DNA from: a bacterium
Lineage (GTDB): Bacteria > Desulfobacterota > Deferrisomatia > Deferrisomatales > Deferrisomataceae
DNA length: 64,000 bases
Assembly: GCA_027021615.1 (NCBI GenBank)
Contig: JALUTY010000118.1
Location: forward strand, 1 to 64,000
Reading direction: 5' to 3'
This document shows positions 27,350 to 34,655 of this stretch, piece by piece (the first letter of the stretch is position 1; every line of letters begins with the position of its first letter). Below the pieces are notes generated by a model. It was not told the origin of the DNA and made no database searches. It saw nothing but the letters and a program-made list of their open reading frames with translations. A program made the translations under genes and the position numbers.

Positions 27350-27613
27350 ATGTCAGAATATCGAAGAGGTGTGCACACGGTCCACGACATCAAGTATCAC
27401 TTTGTGTGGGTGACGAAATATCGATACAAGGTTCTCCGAGGAGAGATTGCCGAGCGCGCACGGGATATTATCCGTCAGATATGCATGGCGCGAGAGATCA
27501 CGATACTGAAAGGGTATGTAAGCAAGGATCATGTCCACCTGTTCGGCGCCCCTCGTTGCTGCGCTTGCCCCGATCTGACGCACACTCGGCGGTTTCGCGA
27601 CGAACGCTCATGA
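27350..27613 (+). pseudogene. tnpA: IS200-type TnpA transposase fragment
   Basis: From ATG 27350 the frame reads EYRRGVHTVHDIKYHFVWVT and then GYVSKDHVHLF, containing the HUH metal-binding motif (His-Val-His) of Y1 transposases. The normal C-terminal half with the catalytic tyrosine is missing. After 27545 the frame continues only through repeat B (CACPDLTHTRRFRDERS). The protein is 87 residues instead of the usual 130-150, so it cannot be active alone. The short inverted motif at 27283-27295 upstream may be a remnant of the left-end hairpin. Confidence 0.8.
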
Positions 27614-27627
27614 ATCATACGGGCTAG
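27546..27627 (+). repeat. Repeat B, copy 4
   Basis: Near-identical, over about 80 bp, to the reverse complement of 3391-3471. It truncates the IS200-type transposase. Read in another frame it encodes GGFATNAHESYGLGR without a stop. Confidence 0.75.
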
Positions 27628-27640
27628 GGCGTTCCGTTCG

Positions 27641-27664
27641 CGCGTCCACACGTCGCAGCGTCCT
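27641..27664 (-). repeat. Octamer array, CGTCC family, 3 units
   Basis: Three units of NNCGTCCN type (the middle one with one change) directly after repeat B and 19 bp before the amidotransferase start. Confidence 0.6.
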
Positions 27665-27683
27665 CGCCGACAACGGAGTTTCC

Positions 27684-29696
27684 ATGTGCGGCATCGCAGG
27701 TCTGTTCCACCGCAACGGCTCGCCCGTTGATCCCGACGTGCTGGTCCGGATGACCCGGACCCTGACCCACCGGGGGCCGGACGAGGAGGGGTACTTCGTC
27801 AACGGGCGTCCGCCCGTTGACGCGCTGGGAGGCTTGGAGGCTGGGAAGCTAGGAAGCTCCAACCATTCACGGCTCACGATTCACGATTCACGAGCCCACG
27901 GCGCCCCGATCCGCGGCACCATTGCCGCGGGCCGCGGCGACGTGGGCTTGGGGCACCGGCGGCTATCCATCATCGATCTGTCCTCCGGGCAACAGCCCCT
28001 CTCCAACGAGGACGGCACGGTATGGGTGGCGTTCAACGGCGAGATCTATAACTTCCAGTCCTTGAAGAAGGAGCTGGAGGCCCGCGGCCACCGGTTCCGC
28101 ACCCACTCCGACACCGAGACCATCGTGCACGCCTGGGAGGAGTGGGGCGAGGGCGCGGTGCAGCGGTTCCGGGGGATGTTTGCGATCGCCCTGTGGGACG
28201 AGCGAAAGCAGGTGCTGTGGCTCGTCCGGGACCGGGTGGGCAAAAAGCCGCTGTACTACCTGGTGGACGACGAGCGGCTGGTGTTCGGCTCGGAGATCAA
28301 GGCGATCTTGGAGGCTCCGGGGGTGGACCGGGACGTGGACCTGACCGCGCTGTCGGACTACCTGTCGCTTCTGTACGTGCCCTCGCCCAAGAGCATCTTC
28401 CGGTCGATCCGAAAGCTCCCCCCGGCCCACTATGCGGTGGTCACGGCCGACGCGTTCGAGGTCCGCCGGTACTGGGACCTTGCGTTCACGCCGTGCCACG
28501 ACCTGCCCGAGGAGCGGATGATGGAGGAGCTCCTGGGCATCCTGGACGAGGCGACCCGGCTTCGGATGATCAGCGACGTGCCGTTGGGGGCGTTCCTGTC
28601 GGGAGGCGTGGACTCCTCGGCCGTGGTGGCCCTGATGGCCCGGGCATCCGACGGCCGGCCGGTGCTCACGAACTCCATCTCGTTCAGCGTGGCCCAGTAC
28701 AACGAGGCCGAGTACGCGCGGCGGGTGGCGGAGCTGTTTCGCACCGACCACCACGAGTTCCACGTGACCCCCGAGGCCATCCCGGTCATCGAGGAGCTGG
28801 CCTGGCACTACGACGAGCCGTTCGCGGACTCGTCGGCCGTGCCCACGTACTACGTGTCGCGCACCGCCCGGCAGAACGTCACGGTCTCCCTCTCCGGCGA
28901 CGGCGGGGACGAGAACTTCGCCGGGTACCGGCGCTACTACATGGACGCCCGGGAGAACCTGGTGCGCAACCTGGTGCCCCGGCCCCTGCGAAGACCCGTG
29001 TTCGGCGGCCTGGGGAGGCTCTACCCCAAGGCGGACTACCTGCCCCAGATCTTCCGGGGCAAGGCCTTCATCTCGAACGTGGCCCGCGACCCGGAGGACG
29101 CGTACTTCTTTTCGGTGAGCGCCTTTTACGAGGACGCGAAACGCGCGCTGCTCAAGCCAGAGGTGCTGGAGGCCCTGGGCGGGTACGAGACCCGGGACCT
29201 GTTCTACGAGGTCTACCGCCGGGCCCCGGCCGAGGATCATCTATCCAGGATCCAGTACCTGGACATTCAGACCTACCTGTGCGGCGACATCCTCACCAAG
29301 GTGGACCGGGCCAGCATGGCGGTCTCGCTGGAGGTGCGCTGCCCGATCCTGGACCACGAGTTCATGGAGTACGTGGCCCGGATCCCTTCGCGCCTGAAGC
29401 TCGTGGGGCTCGACGGAAAGCACATCTTCAAGAAGGCCCTCAAGCGCCACCTGCCCGATGACATCCTGTACCGAAAGAAGATGGGGTTCGGGGTGCCGAT
29501 CTTGGAGTGGCTGCGGGGCGAGCTCAAGGACTACGCCCGGGGCCTCATCCTGGACGGCGAGGCGAGCCGCCTGTACTTCCGCCCGGAACGGCTGGAGCGG
29601 ATCTGGAGGGAGCACCAGCAAGGTCTGCGAAACTACGCCACCGAGCTGTGGATTGTGATGATGCTCAACTTGTGGGCTAGGAAGCTGGGAGGCTAG
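27684..29696 (+). CDS. Exosortase A system-type amidotransferase (asparagine synthase family), with array insertion
   Basis: 670 residues. Nucleophile Cys2 is in MCGIAGLF; the glutaminase domain continues with HRGPDEEG, GHRRLSIIDL and VAFNGEIYN. The PP-loop SGGVDSS lies near residue 309, and SLSGDGGDENFAGY follows. The overall sequence resembles the amidotransferase of exosortase A loci (TIGR03108 as I recall). It would amidate a sugar or glycan carboxyl. Residues about 41-80 are an unexpected insertion between HRGPDEEGYF and LGHRRL, largely encoded by octamer and heptamer arrays (27825-27892). The frame is kept. The C-terminal KLGG and stop also come from an array. Confidence 0.9.
   Translation: MCGIAGLFHRNGSPVDPDVLVRMTRTLTHRGPDEEGYFVNGRPPVDALGGLEAGKLGSSNHSRLTIHDSRAHGAPIRGTIAAGRGDVGLGHRRLSIIDLSSGQQPLSNEDGTVWVAFNGEIYNFQSLKKELEARGHRFRTHSDTETIVHAWEEWGEGAVQRFRGMFAIALWDERKQVLWLVRDRVGKKPLYYLVDDERLVFGSEIKAILEAPGVDRDVDLTALSDYLSLLYVPSPKSIFRSIRKLPPAHYAVVTADAFEVRRYWDLAFTPCHDLPEERMMEELLGILDEATRLRMISDVPLGAFLSGGVDSSAVVALMARASDGRPVLTNSISFSVAQYNEAEYARRVAELFRTDHHEFHVTPEAIPVIEELAWHYDEPFADSSAVPTYYVSRTARQNVTVSLSGDGGDENFAGYRRYYMDARENLVRNLVPRPLRRPVFGGLGRLYPKADYLPQIFRGKAFISNVARDPEDAYFFSVSAFYEDAKRALLKPEVLEALGGYETRDLFYEVYRRAPAEDHLSRIQYLDIQTYLCGDILTKVDRASMAVSLEVRCPILDHEFMEYVARIPSRLKLVGLDGKHIFKKALKRHLPDDILYRKKMGFGVPILEWLRGELKDYARGLILDGEASRLYFRPERLERIWREHQQGLRNYATELWIVMMLNLWARKLGG
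27799..27892 (+). repeat. Hairpin plus octamer and heptamer arrays inside amidotransferase gene
   Basis: An 11-bp perfect stem (27799-27809 with 27812-27822, GTCAACGGGCG arm) is followed by five octamers of CTGGGAGG type (27825-27864) and four heptamers of ATTCACG type (27865-27892). Both word families thus occur side by side within a coding sequence. Confidence 0.8.
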
Positions 29697-29716
29697 GAGG
29701 CTGGGAAGCTGGGAGG
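29677..29716 (+). repeat. Octamer array CTRGGARG, 5 units
   Basis: Five perfect-register units in which only two positions vary (A/G). It contains the last codons and stop of the amidotransferase gene and ends 8 bp before the S23-like ORF. The inverted word occurs at 30235-30266 beyond that ORF. Confidence 0.88.
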
Positions 29717-29724
29717 TCAAGGCG

Positions 29725-30098
29725 ATGGGGGAGGACCGGTGGAGGAATCTGGAGGTCCGGTTTGCGGATGACTTCGCGGCCGAGGTGTACGAAGCGACCC
29801 GGGGGTTCCCCCGGGAGGAGATCTACGGCCTGACGGCACAGCTTCGGCGGGCCGTGCTTTCGGTCCCCACGAACCTCGTGGAAGGGTATTCCCGCAGGGC
29901 GACCGGGAACTGCGACATTTCGTGAACATCGCCTTGGGGTCTCTCGCCGAGGTCAAGTATCTGCTGCGTTTCGCCCGGAGGCTGGGGTACCTGCCGGAGG
30001 CGGCCCATGAGCCCCTGGCCGGCAAAGCCGAGACGCTCGGAAAGTGCCTCTGGCGCTTCTACAGAGCCATCGGAGGCCCCGATGGTGGGAAGGGGTAG
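29725..30098 (+). pseudogene. S23/four-helix-bundle gene with frameshift
   Basis: From ATG 29725 the frame reads MGEDRWRNLEV and YGLTAQLRRAVLSVPTNLVEG, then hits TGA at 29923 after an aberrant ATGNCDIS. Near 29900-29908 the frame shifts: the third frame continues ELRHFVNIALGSLAEVKYLL and ends CLWRFYRAIGG at TAG 30096-30098, giving the normal family length. One indel therefore disrupts the gene. It resembles the ORF at 1538 closely in its core. It is bracketed by inverted octamer arrays. Confidence 0.8.
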
Positions 30099-30114
30099 GG
30101 GATGAGACCGTACA

Positions 30115-31422
30115 ATGCGGTTGCGAAAGTTAGGCTCTAGAAGACCAGTGAACTCGACTCGGCAGAGCCAGAATGGCACGATGAGGACAGGACAAGGCGG
30201 CCCTGTATCCGCCGGCACGGGTTTCGCTTTCCAGCCTCCCAGCCTCCCAGCTTCCCAGCCTCCCAGCCAGCGCGTGCACGTCGTGCACGTGCTGTACTCT
30301 TTCGGTACCGGTGGCCTCGAAAAGGGCATCGCCACGGTGGTGCGGCACGGGTCGGAGGGGTTTCGTCACTCCATCGTGTGTCTCACCGTGTCCGGGGCGT
30401 CGGAGCGGTTGCTGCCCCCCGGAACCGACGTGGTGGAGCTGAAAAAACCCCCTGGAAATTCTCTCCGTAGCATCATCAAGTTGAGGCGGATTCTGAAGGA
30501 GCTCCGGCCCGACGTGGTCCACACGCGCAACTGGCCCGGCATGGACGGGATCATCGCGGCGCGGTTGGCCGGCATCCGCAACGTGGTGCACGGCGAGCAC
30601 GGGTGGGGCATGGACGACCCCGACGGTCGAAGCCCCAAGCGGATGCGCATCCGGCGCCTGCTGACCCGCTGGGTGCGCGAGTACACCTGCGTGTCGCGGG
30701 CCATTGAGCGCTGGCTCGCGGAGGAGATCCGGGTCCGCCGTCCGGTGACCCAGATCTACAACGGGGTGGACACGGACACGTTCCGGCCCGGCACCGGCGA
30801 GCCTGTCCGGGCGGAGCTGGGGATTCCTGGCGACGCGCTCGTGGTCGGGATCGTGGGCCGATTGGACCCCATCAAGGACCACCCCACCCTGTTCCAGGCC
30901 TTCGACCGGCTGCGGGACAAGGTGCCCGACGCCCGACTCCTCGTGGTGGGCGACGGCCCGGAGCGGGCTCGGCTTGAATCCCTCGCAGGGGAGGGGGTGA
31001 TCTTCCTGGGCGATCGGGCCGACGTGCCCGAGATCCTGCGGGCGCTGGACCTGTTCGTGCTTTCCTCCCGGAACGAGGGCGTCTCGAACACCATCCTCGA
31101 GGCCATGGCCACCGGACTGCCCGTGGTGGCCACCCGCGTCGGGGGGAACCCCGAACTGGTGAAGGACGGGCAGACCGGCACGCTGGTACCCACCGGCGAC
31201 CCCGTGGCCCTGGCGCAGGCCCTGGCGGCCTACGCGGCTTCGCCCCAACGTCGCGTTGCCGGGGGCGCGACCGGCCGGACCTGGGCCGTGGAGCGGTTCT
31301 CGATCGCGGCCATGGTGCAGGGCTACGAAACGGTGTGGTCACGGGCCGGGGGGAGGGGGTCCATTGGAGGGTTGCGAAGCAGCCGGGATGCTAAGGAGAG
31401 AACGTGGGGGAGGACGGCGTGA
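30115..31422 (+). CDS. GT4 sugar transferase, PEP-CTERM/EpsH-associated type
   Basis: 435 residues if ATG 30115 is used. The family body begins at RVHVVHVLYSFGTGGLEKG and has VVHGEHGWGMDD, IYNGVDTDTF and TILEAMATGLPVVATRVGG. It resembles the sugar transferase associated with EpsH/exosortase systems (TIGR03088 as I recall). About 53 N-terminal residues, including QPPSLPASQPPSQ from an octamer array (30235-30266), precede the family start. The array may have pushed the original start away; ATG 30181 or GTG 30274 are alternatives. It should add a sugar in the cytoplasm. Confidence 0.85.
   Translation: MRLRKLGSRRPVNSTRQSQNGTMRTGQGGPVSAGTGFAFQPPSLPASQPPSQRVHVVHVLYSFGTGGLEKGIATVVRHGSEGFRHSIVCLTVSGASERLLPPGTDVVELKKPPGNSLRSIIKLRRILKELRPDVVHTRNWPGMDGIIAARLAGIRNVVHGEHGWGMDDPDGRSPKRMRIRRLLTRWVREYTCVSRAIERWLAEEIRVRRPVTQIYNGVDTDTFRPGTGEPVRAELGIPGDALVVGIVGRLDPIKDHPTLFQAFDRLRDKVPDARLLVVGDGPERARLESLAGEGVIFLGDRADVPEILRALDLFVLSSRNEGVSNTILEAMATGLPVVATRVGGNPELVKDGQTGTLVPTGDPVALAQALAAYAASPQRRVAGGATGRTWAVERFSIAAMVQGYETVWSRAGGRGSIGGLRSSRDAKERTWGRTA
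30235..30266 (-). repeat. Octamer array CYTCCCAG, 4 units
   Basis: Four units of the reverse complement of the 29677-29716 word, in exact register. In the forward reading it encodes part of the N-terminal extension of the glycosyltransferase. Confidence 0.85.
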
Positions 31423-32864
31423 GAATGGGGCGCTTTGTCAAGCGTTTCTTCGCGTTTTTTCACTGGTATCTGATGATTCTGGCGCTGGTCGCCCATCTCG
31501 TTGCGGGGGCGGCGATTGTGGCGGTGCTCGTTATCGGCCCGGCGCGTTCGATCCAGAAGGCCGGGGATGTCGCGAAAAAGGTCCGAGCGCTCGTGAAACA
31601 CGAGCTGGAACGCCGGGAGAAGGAGCGGTTGGCCAGACTGCTGGGCAAGCCCAGCCCGGACGTCTTTCGATACCGCGAGCTTCCCGACGCCCGATCGGCC
31701 ACTTTGGGATATGGCCGTGTGCTGCGGGTGGGGCCGGGTCAGGCGTTTGAGCGACCGAGCCAGGCGGCAAAGGCGGCGCGTGACGGCGACGTGATCGAGA
31801 TTACAGGTGGTGACTATGGCGGGGACACCGCGATCTGGACGGCCAACGATCTCCTAATTCGAGGTGTGGGGGGCGTGGTGCGCCTGGACGCGAAGGGGGT
31901 ACAACTGCCTCAGCACAAGGCGATCTGGATCGTCACGGGCAATAACGTGCGGATCGAGAACGTGGAGTTTGCCAACGCAAAGAGCCGCGATCGGAACGGG
32001 GCCGGGATCCGGGCCGAGGGCAAGGGGCTCCATATCGTTTCGTGCTTTTTTCACGACAACGAGTGCGGAGTCCTCACGAACAACGTGCCCGATGGGTGGC
32101 TTCGGATAGAGGACTCGGAGTTTGCCCGGAACGGGCACGCGTCGGGCCAGGCCCATCAGATTTACGTGGGTGCCATCGGCGAGTTCACATTGACGGGGAG
32201 CTACGTCCACGAAACGTTCGTGGGGTCTGCGGTGAAGACCCGCGCGCGACGGTCTTTCATAGCCGCAAACCGCATCGTGGACGAGGGAAGAGGCCGCAGC
32301 AACTATACGATTGACATCTCGAACGGAGGAGAGGCGTACGTGGTCGGCAACATCCTGCAGCAGGGCCCCGCGACGGAAAATTACACGCTTGTCACCTTCG
32401 CCCCGGAAGGGCTGCGTTGGAAACGTAATGTTTTGTTCGTTGCGCATAACACATTTGTGAACGACCGTAAAGGGGGAAACTTCATTCGGAACCATGCGAA
32501 CGCGCCCGCGTACGCCATCAACAATGTGTTTGCCGGGGAGGGAAGCCCTGCCCAGGGCCGGGTGCTGCTTGTCGGGAACCTTGTGGACCACGGCCGAGGG
32601 CTGTTCGGTGGATTCGACGAGACATTGGGTGGCGCCGGGGGAAGCGGCCGCAACCGCTACGCCAAGAGTGTTGGGTTTGTTGACAGGGAAGGGTTTGATT
32701 ACCGCCTGACATCCGATTCTCCCGCGATCGACGCGGCAGTCCCCCTGCCCCCGGAGTTGAGTCGGACGGTGGGGTCCCTCTTGGAATATCGTCACCCGCT
32801 CCGGACCGCGGCGCGTCCCGTGATGGGAACCCCTGACGTGGGGGCGCTAGAGTTCCGACCATAG
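31404..32864 (+). CDS. Membrane-anchored right-handed beta-helix protein
   Basis: 486 residues. A transmembrane segment lies at about 21-45 (WYLMILALVAHLVAGAAIVA), then a charged helix to about 85. The rest has repeated short strands and Asn/Gly turns (VRIENVEFANAKSRDRNGAG, LRIEDSEFARNGHASG, AYVVGNILQQG), the pattern of parallel beta-helix carbohydrate-active proteins. It probably binds or cleaves the glycan in the periplasm; no catalytic residues can be named. GTG 31404 follows AAGGAG at ideal spacing; ATG 31425 is an alternative. It is the last gene of the glycan locus. Confidence 0.75.
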   Translation: MGEDGVRMGRFVKRFFAFFHWYLMILALVAHLVAGAAIVAVLVIGPARSIQKAGDVAKKVRALVKHELERREKERLARLLGKPSPDVFRYRELPDARSATLGYGRVLRVGPGQAFERPSQAAKAARDGDVIEITGGDYGGDTAIWTANDLLIRGVGGVVRLDAKGVQLPQHKAIWIVTGNNVRIENVEFANAKSRDRNGAGIRAEGKGLHIVSCFFHDNECGVLTNNVPDGWLRIEDSEFARNGHASGQAHQIYVGAIGEFTLTGSYVHETFVGSAVKTRARRSFIAANRIVDEGRGRSNYTIDISNGGEAYVVGNILQQGPATENYTLVTFAPEGLRWKRNVLFVAHNTFVNDRKGGNFIRNHANAPAYAINNVFAGEGSPAQGRVLLVGNLVDHGRGLFGGFDETLGGAGGSGRNRYAKSVGFVDREGFDYRLTSDSPAIDAAVPLPPELSRTVGSLLEYRHPLRTAARPVMGTPDVGALEFRP

Positions 32865-32899
32865 GTTTTCACGAACGAGGACGGGACAGCGGGACGGTT

Positions 32900-33090
32900 A
32901 ATGCGGCTGGAGACGGCCAGGTACACCTTCGGCCTGGCCGCCCCCCTGGCCCCGTGGTGGCCGAGGGCCGGCCGGGGGTGGGCACGGCTCCCGGCCCCGC
33001 TGGGCCAGACCGCCCGGCTCCACGGGCTTCACGAATTTTTCTGCGCGGGCCGGCGCGATGTGCGCGCACTCGTGAGCCGCCACTCCGGGC
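32900..33090 (-). pseudogene. Antisense fragment similar to the receiver gene at 34169
   Basis: On the minus strand, 33035 to 32987 differs from plus-strand 34472-34520 at only about two of 49 bases. It encodes FVKPVEPGGLAQRGRE, against FVKPVEPGDLAQRVRE in the receiver. Similarity fades on both sides. A plus-strand 80-residue frame here (32901-33143) overlaps the next start by GTGA but has no recognisable motif, so I do not call it a gene. The 275-bp gap is otherwise empty. Confidence 0.5.
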
Positions 33091-33139
33091 CGCCTCCGGT
33101 CAAGTTTGAGGGGAGCCCGTCCGATCCGGGGGAGAAGCG

Positions 33140-33511
33140 GTGAGAGACGAAGGTGCAGCGCGGAGGAGCGGCGTGGACGACGGCGATGTGATCCTGGCCT
33201 GGGAGCAGGCATTGGACCGGGTGGGGGGCGACCGAGAGTTCCTGGAAGATCTCGTGGGATGCTTTCTGGTGGACTTGGAGGGGCACCTGGCAAACCTGCG
33301 GGGGGCGCCGGACCCCGATGGCCGTCGGGCCGCAGCCCACCGGATCAAGGGCGCGGCCCGAAACCTGGGAGCGCTGGCCCTGGCCGAGGCGTGCCGCCGT
33401 GCCGAGGCGTCGGGAGCGCCGGAGGATGTGGTCGCGGTGGAGCATGAGGCCCAACGCTTGGTTGCTCATTGGAAAACCCGTCAGGCCCCTGCAGGGTCGG
33501 GCAACCGGTAA
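33140..33511 (+). CDS. Hpt (histidine phosphotransfer) domain protein
   Basis: 123 residues, all helical. The segment HRIKGAARNLGALALAEACR contains the phosphorylatable His in the HxxKGxxxxxG motif at about residue 73. It shuttles phosphate between receiver domains or from a hybrid kinase. GTG 33140 has GGGGGAGAAG upstream. Two lone receivers follow, but no kinase is in the window, so the source of phosphate must be elsewhere. Confidence 0.85.
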   Translation: MRDEGAARRSGVDDGDVILAWEQALDRVGGDREFLEDLVGCFLVDLEGHLANLRGAPDPDGRRAAAHRIKGAARNLGALALAEACRRAEASGAPEDVVAVEHEAQRLVAHWKTRQAPAGSGNR

Positions 33512-33513
33512 GG

Positions 33514-33585
33514 CCGTGACGAGTGACGGGTGACGGCGGCGGGGCAGGGGGTTTCAGGAGACAGATTTCAGCGGACAGAAGACAG
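33514..33585 (+). repeat. Heptamer arrays (GTGAC and TTTCAG/GACAG words)
   Basis: Three GAGTGAC-like units at 33514-33534, then five units ending in CAG at 33551-33585. They follow the Hpt stop codon directly. Confidence 0.65.
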
Positions 33586-33650
33586 AAAACCCCGAAAAGC
33601 AGTTTGGGTTCCCGGGGGGGATCCTCTCGGGGCACCGAAGAGCCTTCTCC

Positions 33651-33789
33651 CTGTCCACCGGCTTCTGAATTCTGGCCCCTAAAACCCATACCCCCCGGAC
33701 CGTGAGGTGACGCCAAAAAGACATGGTGATGCTTGGAACGCGTGGAAAGCAGGGAGGTTTCAAAGCCTCCCAGCCTCCCAGCTTCCCAG
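33651..33789 (-). repeat. Composite repeat R, inverted copy (heptamers, conserved spacer, octamers)
   Basis: On the minus strand: three CTGGGAGG-type octamers (33789-33766), a conserved spacer of about 80 bp resembling 49850-49930, then five heptamers (33685-33651) including AATTCAG. On the plus strand, the octamers lie immediately before the receiver gene and extend its open frame upstream. Confidence 0.65.
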
Positions 33790-33807
33790 CCGAAGAAAGA
33801 GGAAACC

Positions 33808-34167
33808 GTGAAGGTGCTGGTGGTGGACGACGATGCCGTATCCCGGAAGCTGCTGGCGAAGGTCTTCGCGGATCTGGGCTGCGAGGTGGACGTGGCCTCC
33901 GGCGGGCTCGAGGGCCTGGAGAAGGCCATTCTGGACCCTCCGGACCTGCTCGTCACCGACTGGGTCATGCCGGACATGGGAGGAGGGGACCTGATCCGGA
34001 GCCTGCGGGGGGCGGGGTTTGACCGCCCCATCTGGTTCGCCTGCCCCCGGGACGGGGAGGAGAACCTGACCGAAGGCCTCGACGCGGGCGCCCAGGCTCC
34101 GGTTCACAAGCCGTTCGACCGGGACGAGATCGCCGGCCTGCTGGCCGAGGTGGGGGGGGCGGGGTAA
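33808..34167 (+). CDS. Stand-alone receiver-domain response regulator
   Basis: 119 residues, a single CheY-like receiver. The acidic pair is in VLVVDDDAVSRKLL, the phospho-acceptor Asp in LLVTDWVMPDMGG (about residue 51), and the conserved Lys in VHKPFDRDE. The usual Thr/Ser at the end of beta-4 is replaced: the segment reads IWFACPRDGEE. It has no output domain and probably works through the adjacent Hpt or another partner. GTG 33808 has AAAGAGG upstream. It is 1 bp from the next receiver gene. Confidence 0.85.
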   Translation: MKVLVVDDDAVSRKLLAKVFADLGCEVDVASGGLEGLEKAILDPPDLLVTDWVMPDMGGGDLIRSLRGAGFDRPIWFACPRDGEENLTEGLDAGAQAPVHKPFDRDEIAGLLAEVGGAG

Positions 34168-34168
34168 G

Positions 34169-34630
34169 ATGTCGTTCGTGCTGGTGGTGGACGACGTGCG
34201 GGTGAACCGGCTCATGCTCCTCAAGGCGCTCGCTCCGATCCCGGCCGTCGAGGCCGAGGACGCGGCTCAGGCCCTGGATCTTTTTTTCACGAGGCGGCCG
34301 GCCGTGGTGCTCCTGGACATCGGCCTGCCCGAGGTGGATGGGATCACTCTGCTACGGGTCATCCGCCAGCAGGATCGCCGAGCCGGGGTCCACACGCCTG
34401 TGGTGGTGGTGAGCGGGGAGGGCACCCGGCAACACGTGATGACCACCGCCCGGCTGGGGGTGGACGGCTTTTTCGTGAAGCCCGTGGAGCCGGGCGATCT
34501 GGCCCAGCGGGTCCGGGAGCTGTGGCCCAGGTCAGCCGAGGGGACCGAGGGCCGCGAGGCGGGACCGGAGGGAGTGGGAGCGGAAGGCGGGTCCGAGGCG
34601 GAGGAGCCGCCGAAAGAAGCCGAGAACTGA
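34169..34630 (+). CDS. Receiver-domain response regulator with acidic tail
   Basis: 153 residues. The receiver spans about 1-125: FVLVVDDVRVNRL, acceptor Asp in VVLLDIGLPEVDG (about residue 52), Ser in VVVVSGEG and Lys in FFVKPVEPG. The last 30 residues are rich in Glu and Gly without a recognised fold. With the Hpt protein and the other receiver it could form a small phosphorelay. The 3' end has a partial inverted duplicate at 32987-33035. Confidence 0.87.
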   Translation: MSFVLVVDDVRVNRLMLLKALAPIPAVEAEDAAQALDLFFTRRPAVVLLDIGLPEVDGITLLRVIRQQDRRAGVHTPVVVVSGEGTRQHVMTTARLGVDGFFVKPVEPGDLAQRVRELWPRSAEGTEGREAGPEGVGAEGGSEAEEPPKEAEN

Positions 34631-34655
34631 GAGGGAACGCTCGAGAGGAGGGTTC

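Noticed and set aside
3391-27627. Integron attC sites or an integron cassette array as explanation for repeat B
   Set aside because: No integron integrase is present and I cannot find the paired R and L core boxes with confidence.
1538-30098. A diversity-generating retroelement, because S23-like proteins resemble the Avd accessory protein
   Set aside because: No reverse transcriptase, template repeat with A-specific changes, or variable target gene is visible in the window.
31404-32864. A PEP-CTERM sorting signal on the beta-helix protein
   Set aside because: The C-terminus ends GTPDVGALEFRP without a Pro-Glu-Pro motif, a hydrophobic helix or a basic tail.
32901-33143. An 80-residue plus-strand ORF overlapping the Hpt start by GTGA
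   Set aside because: No recognisable motif; the same DNA on the other strand matches a receiver gene segment, so the frame is more likely fortuitous.
33733-33807. An N-terminal extension of the first receiver protein
   Set aside because: It is encoded by octamers (KPPSLPASQP); GTG 33808 has a good ribosome-binding site and starts the fold exactly.
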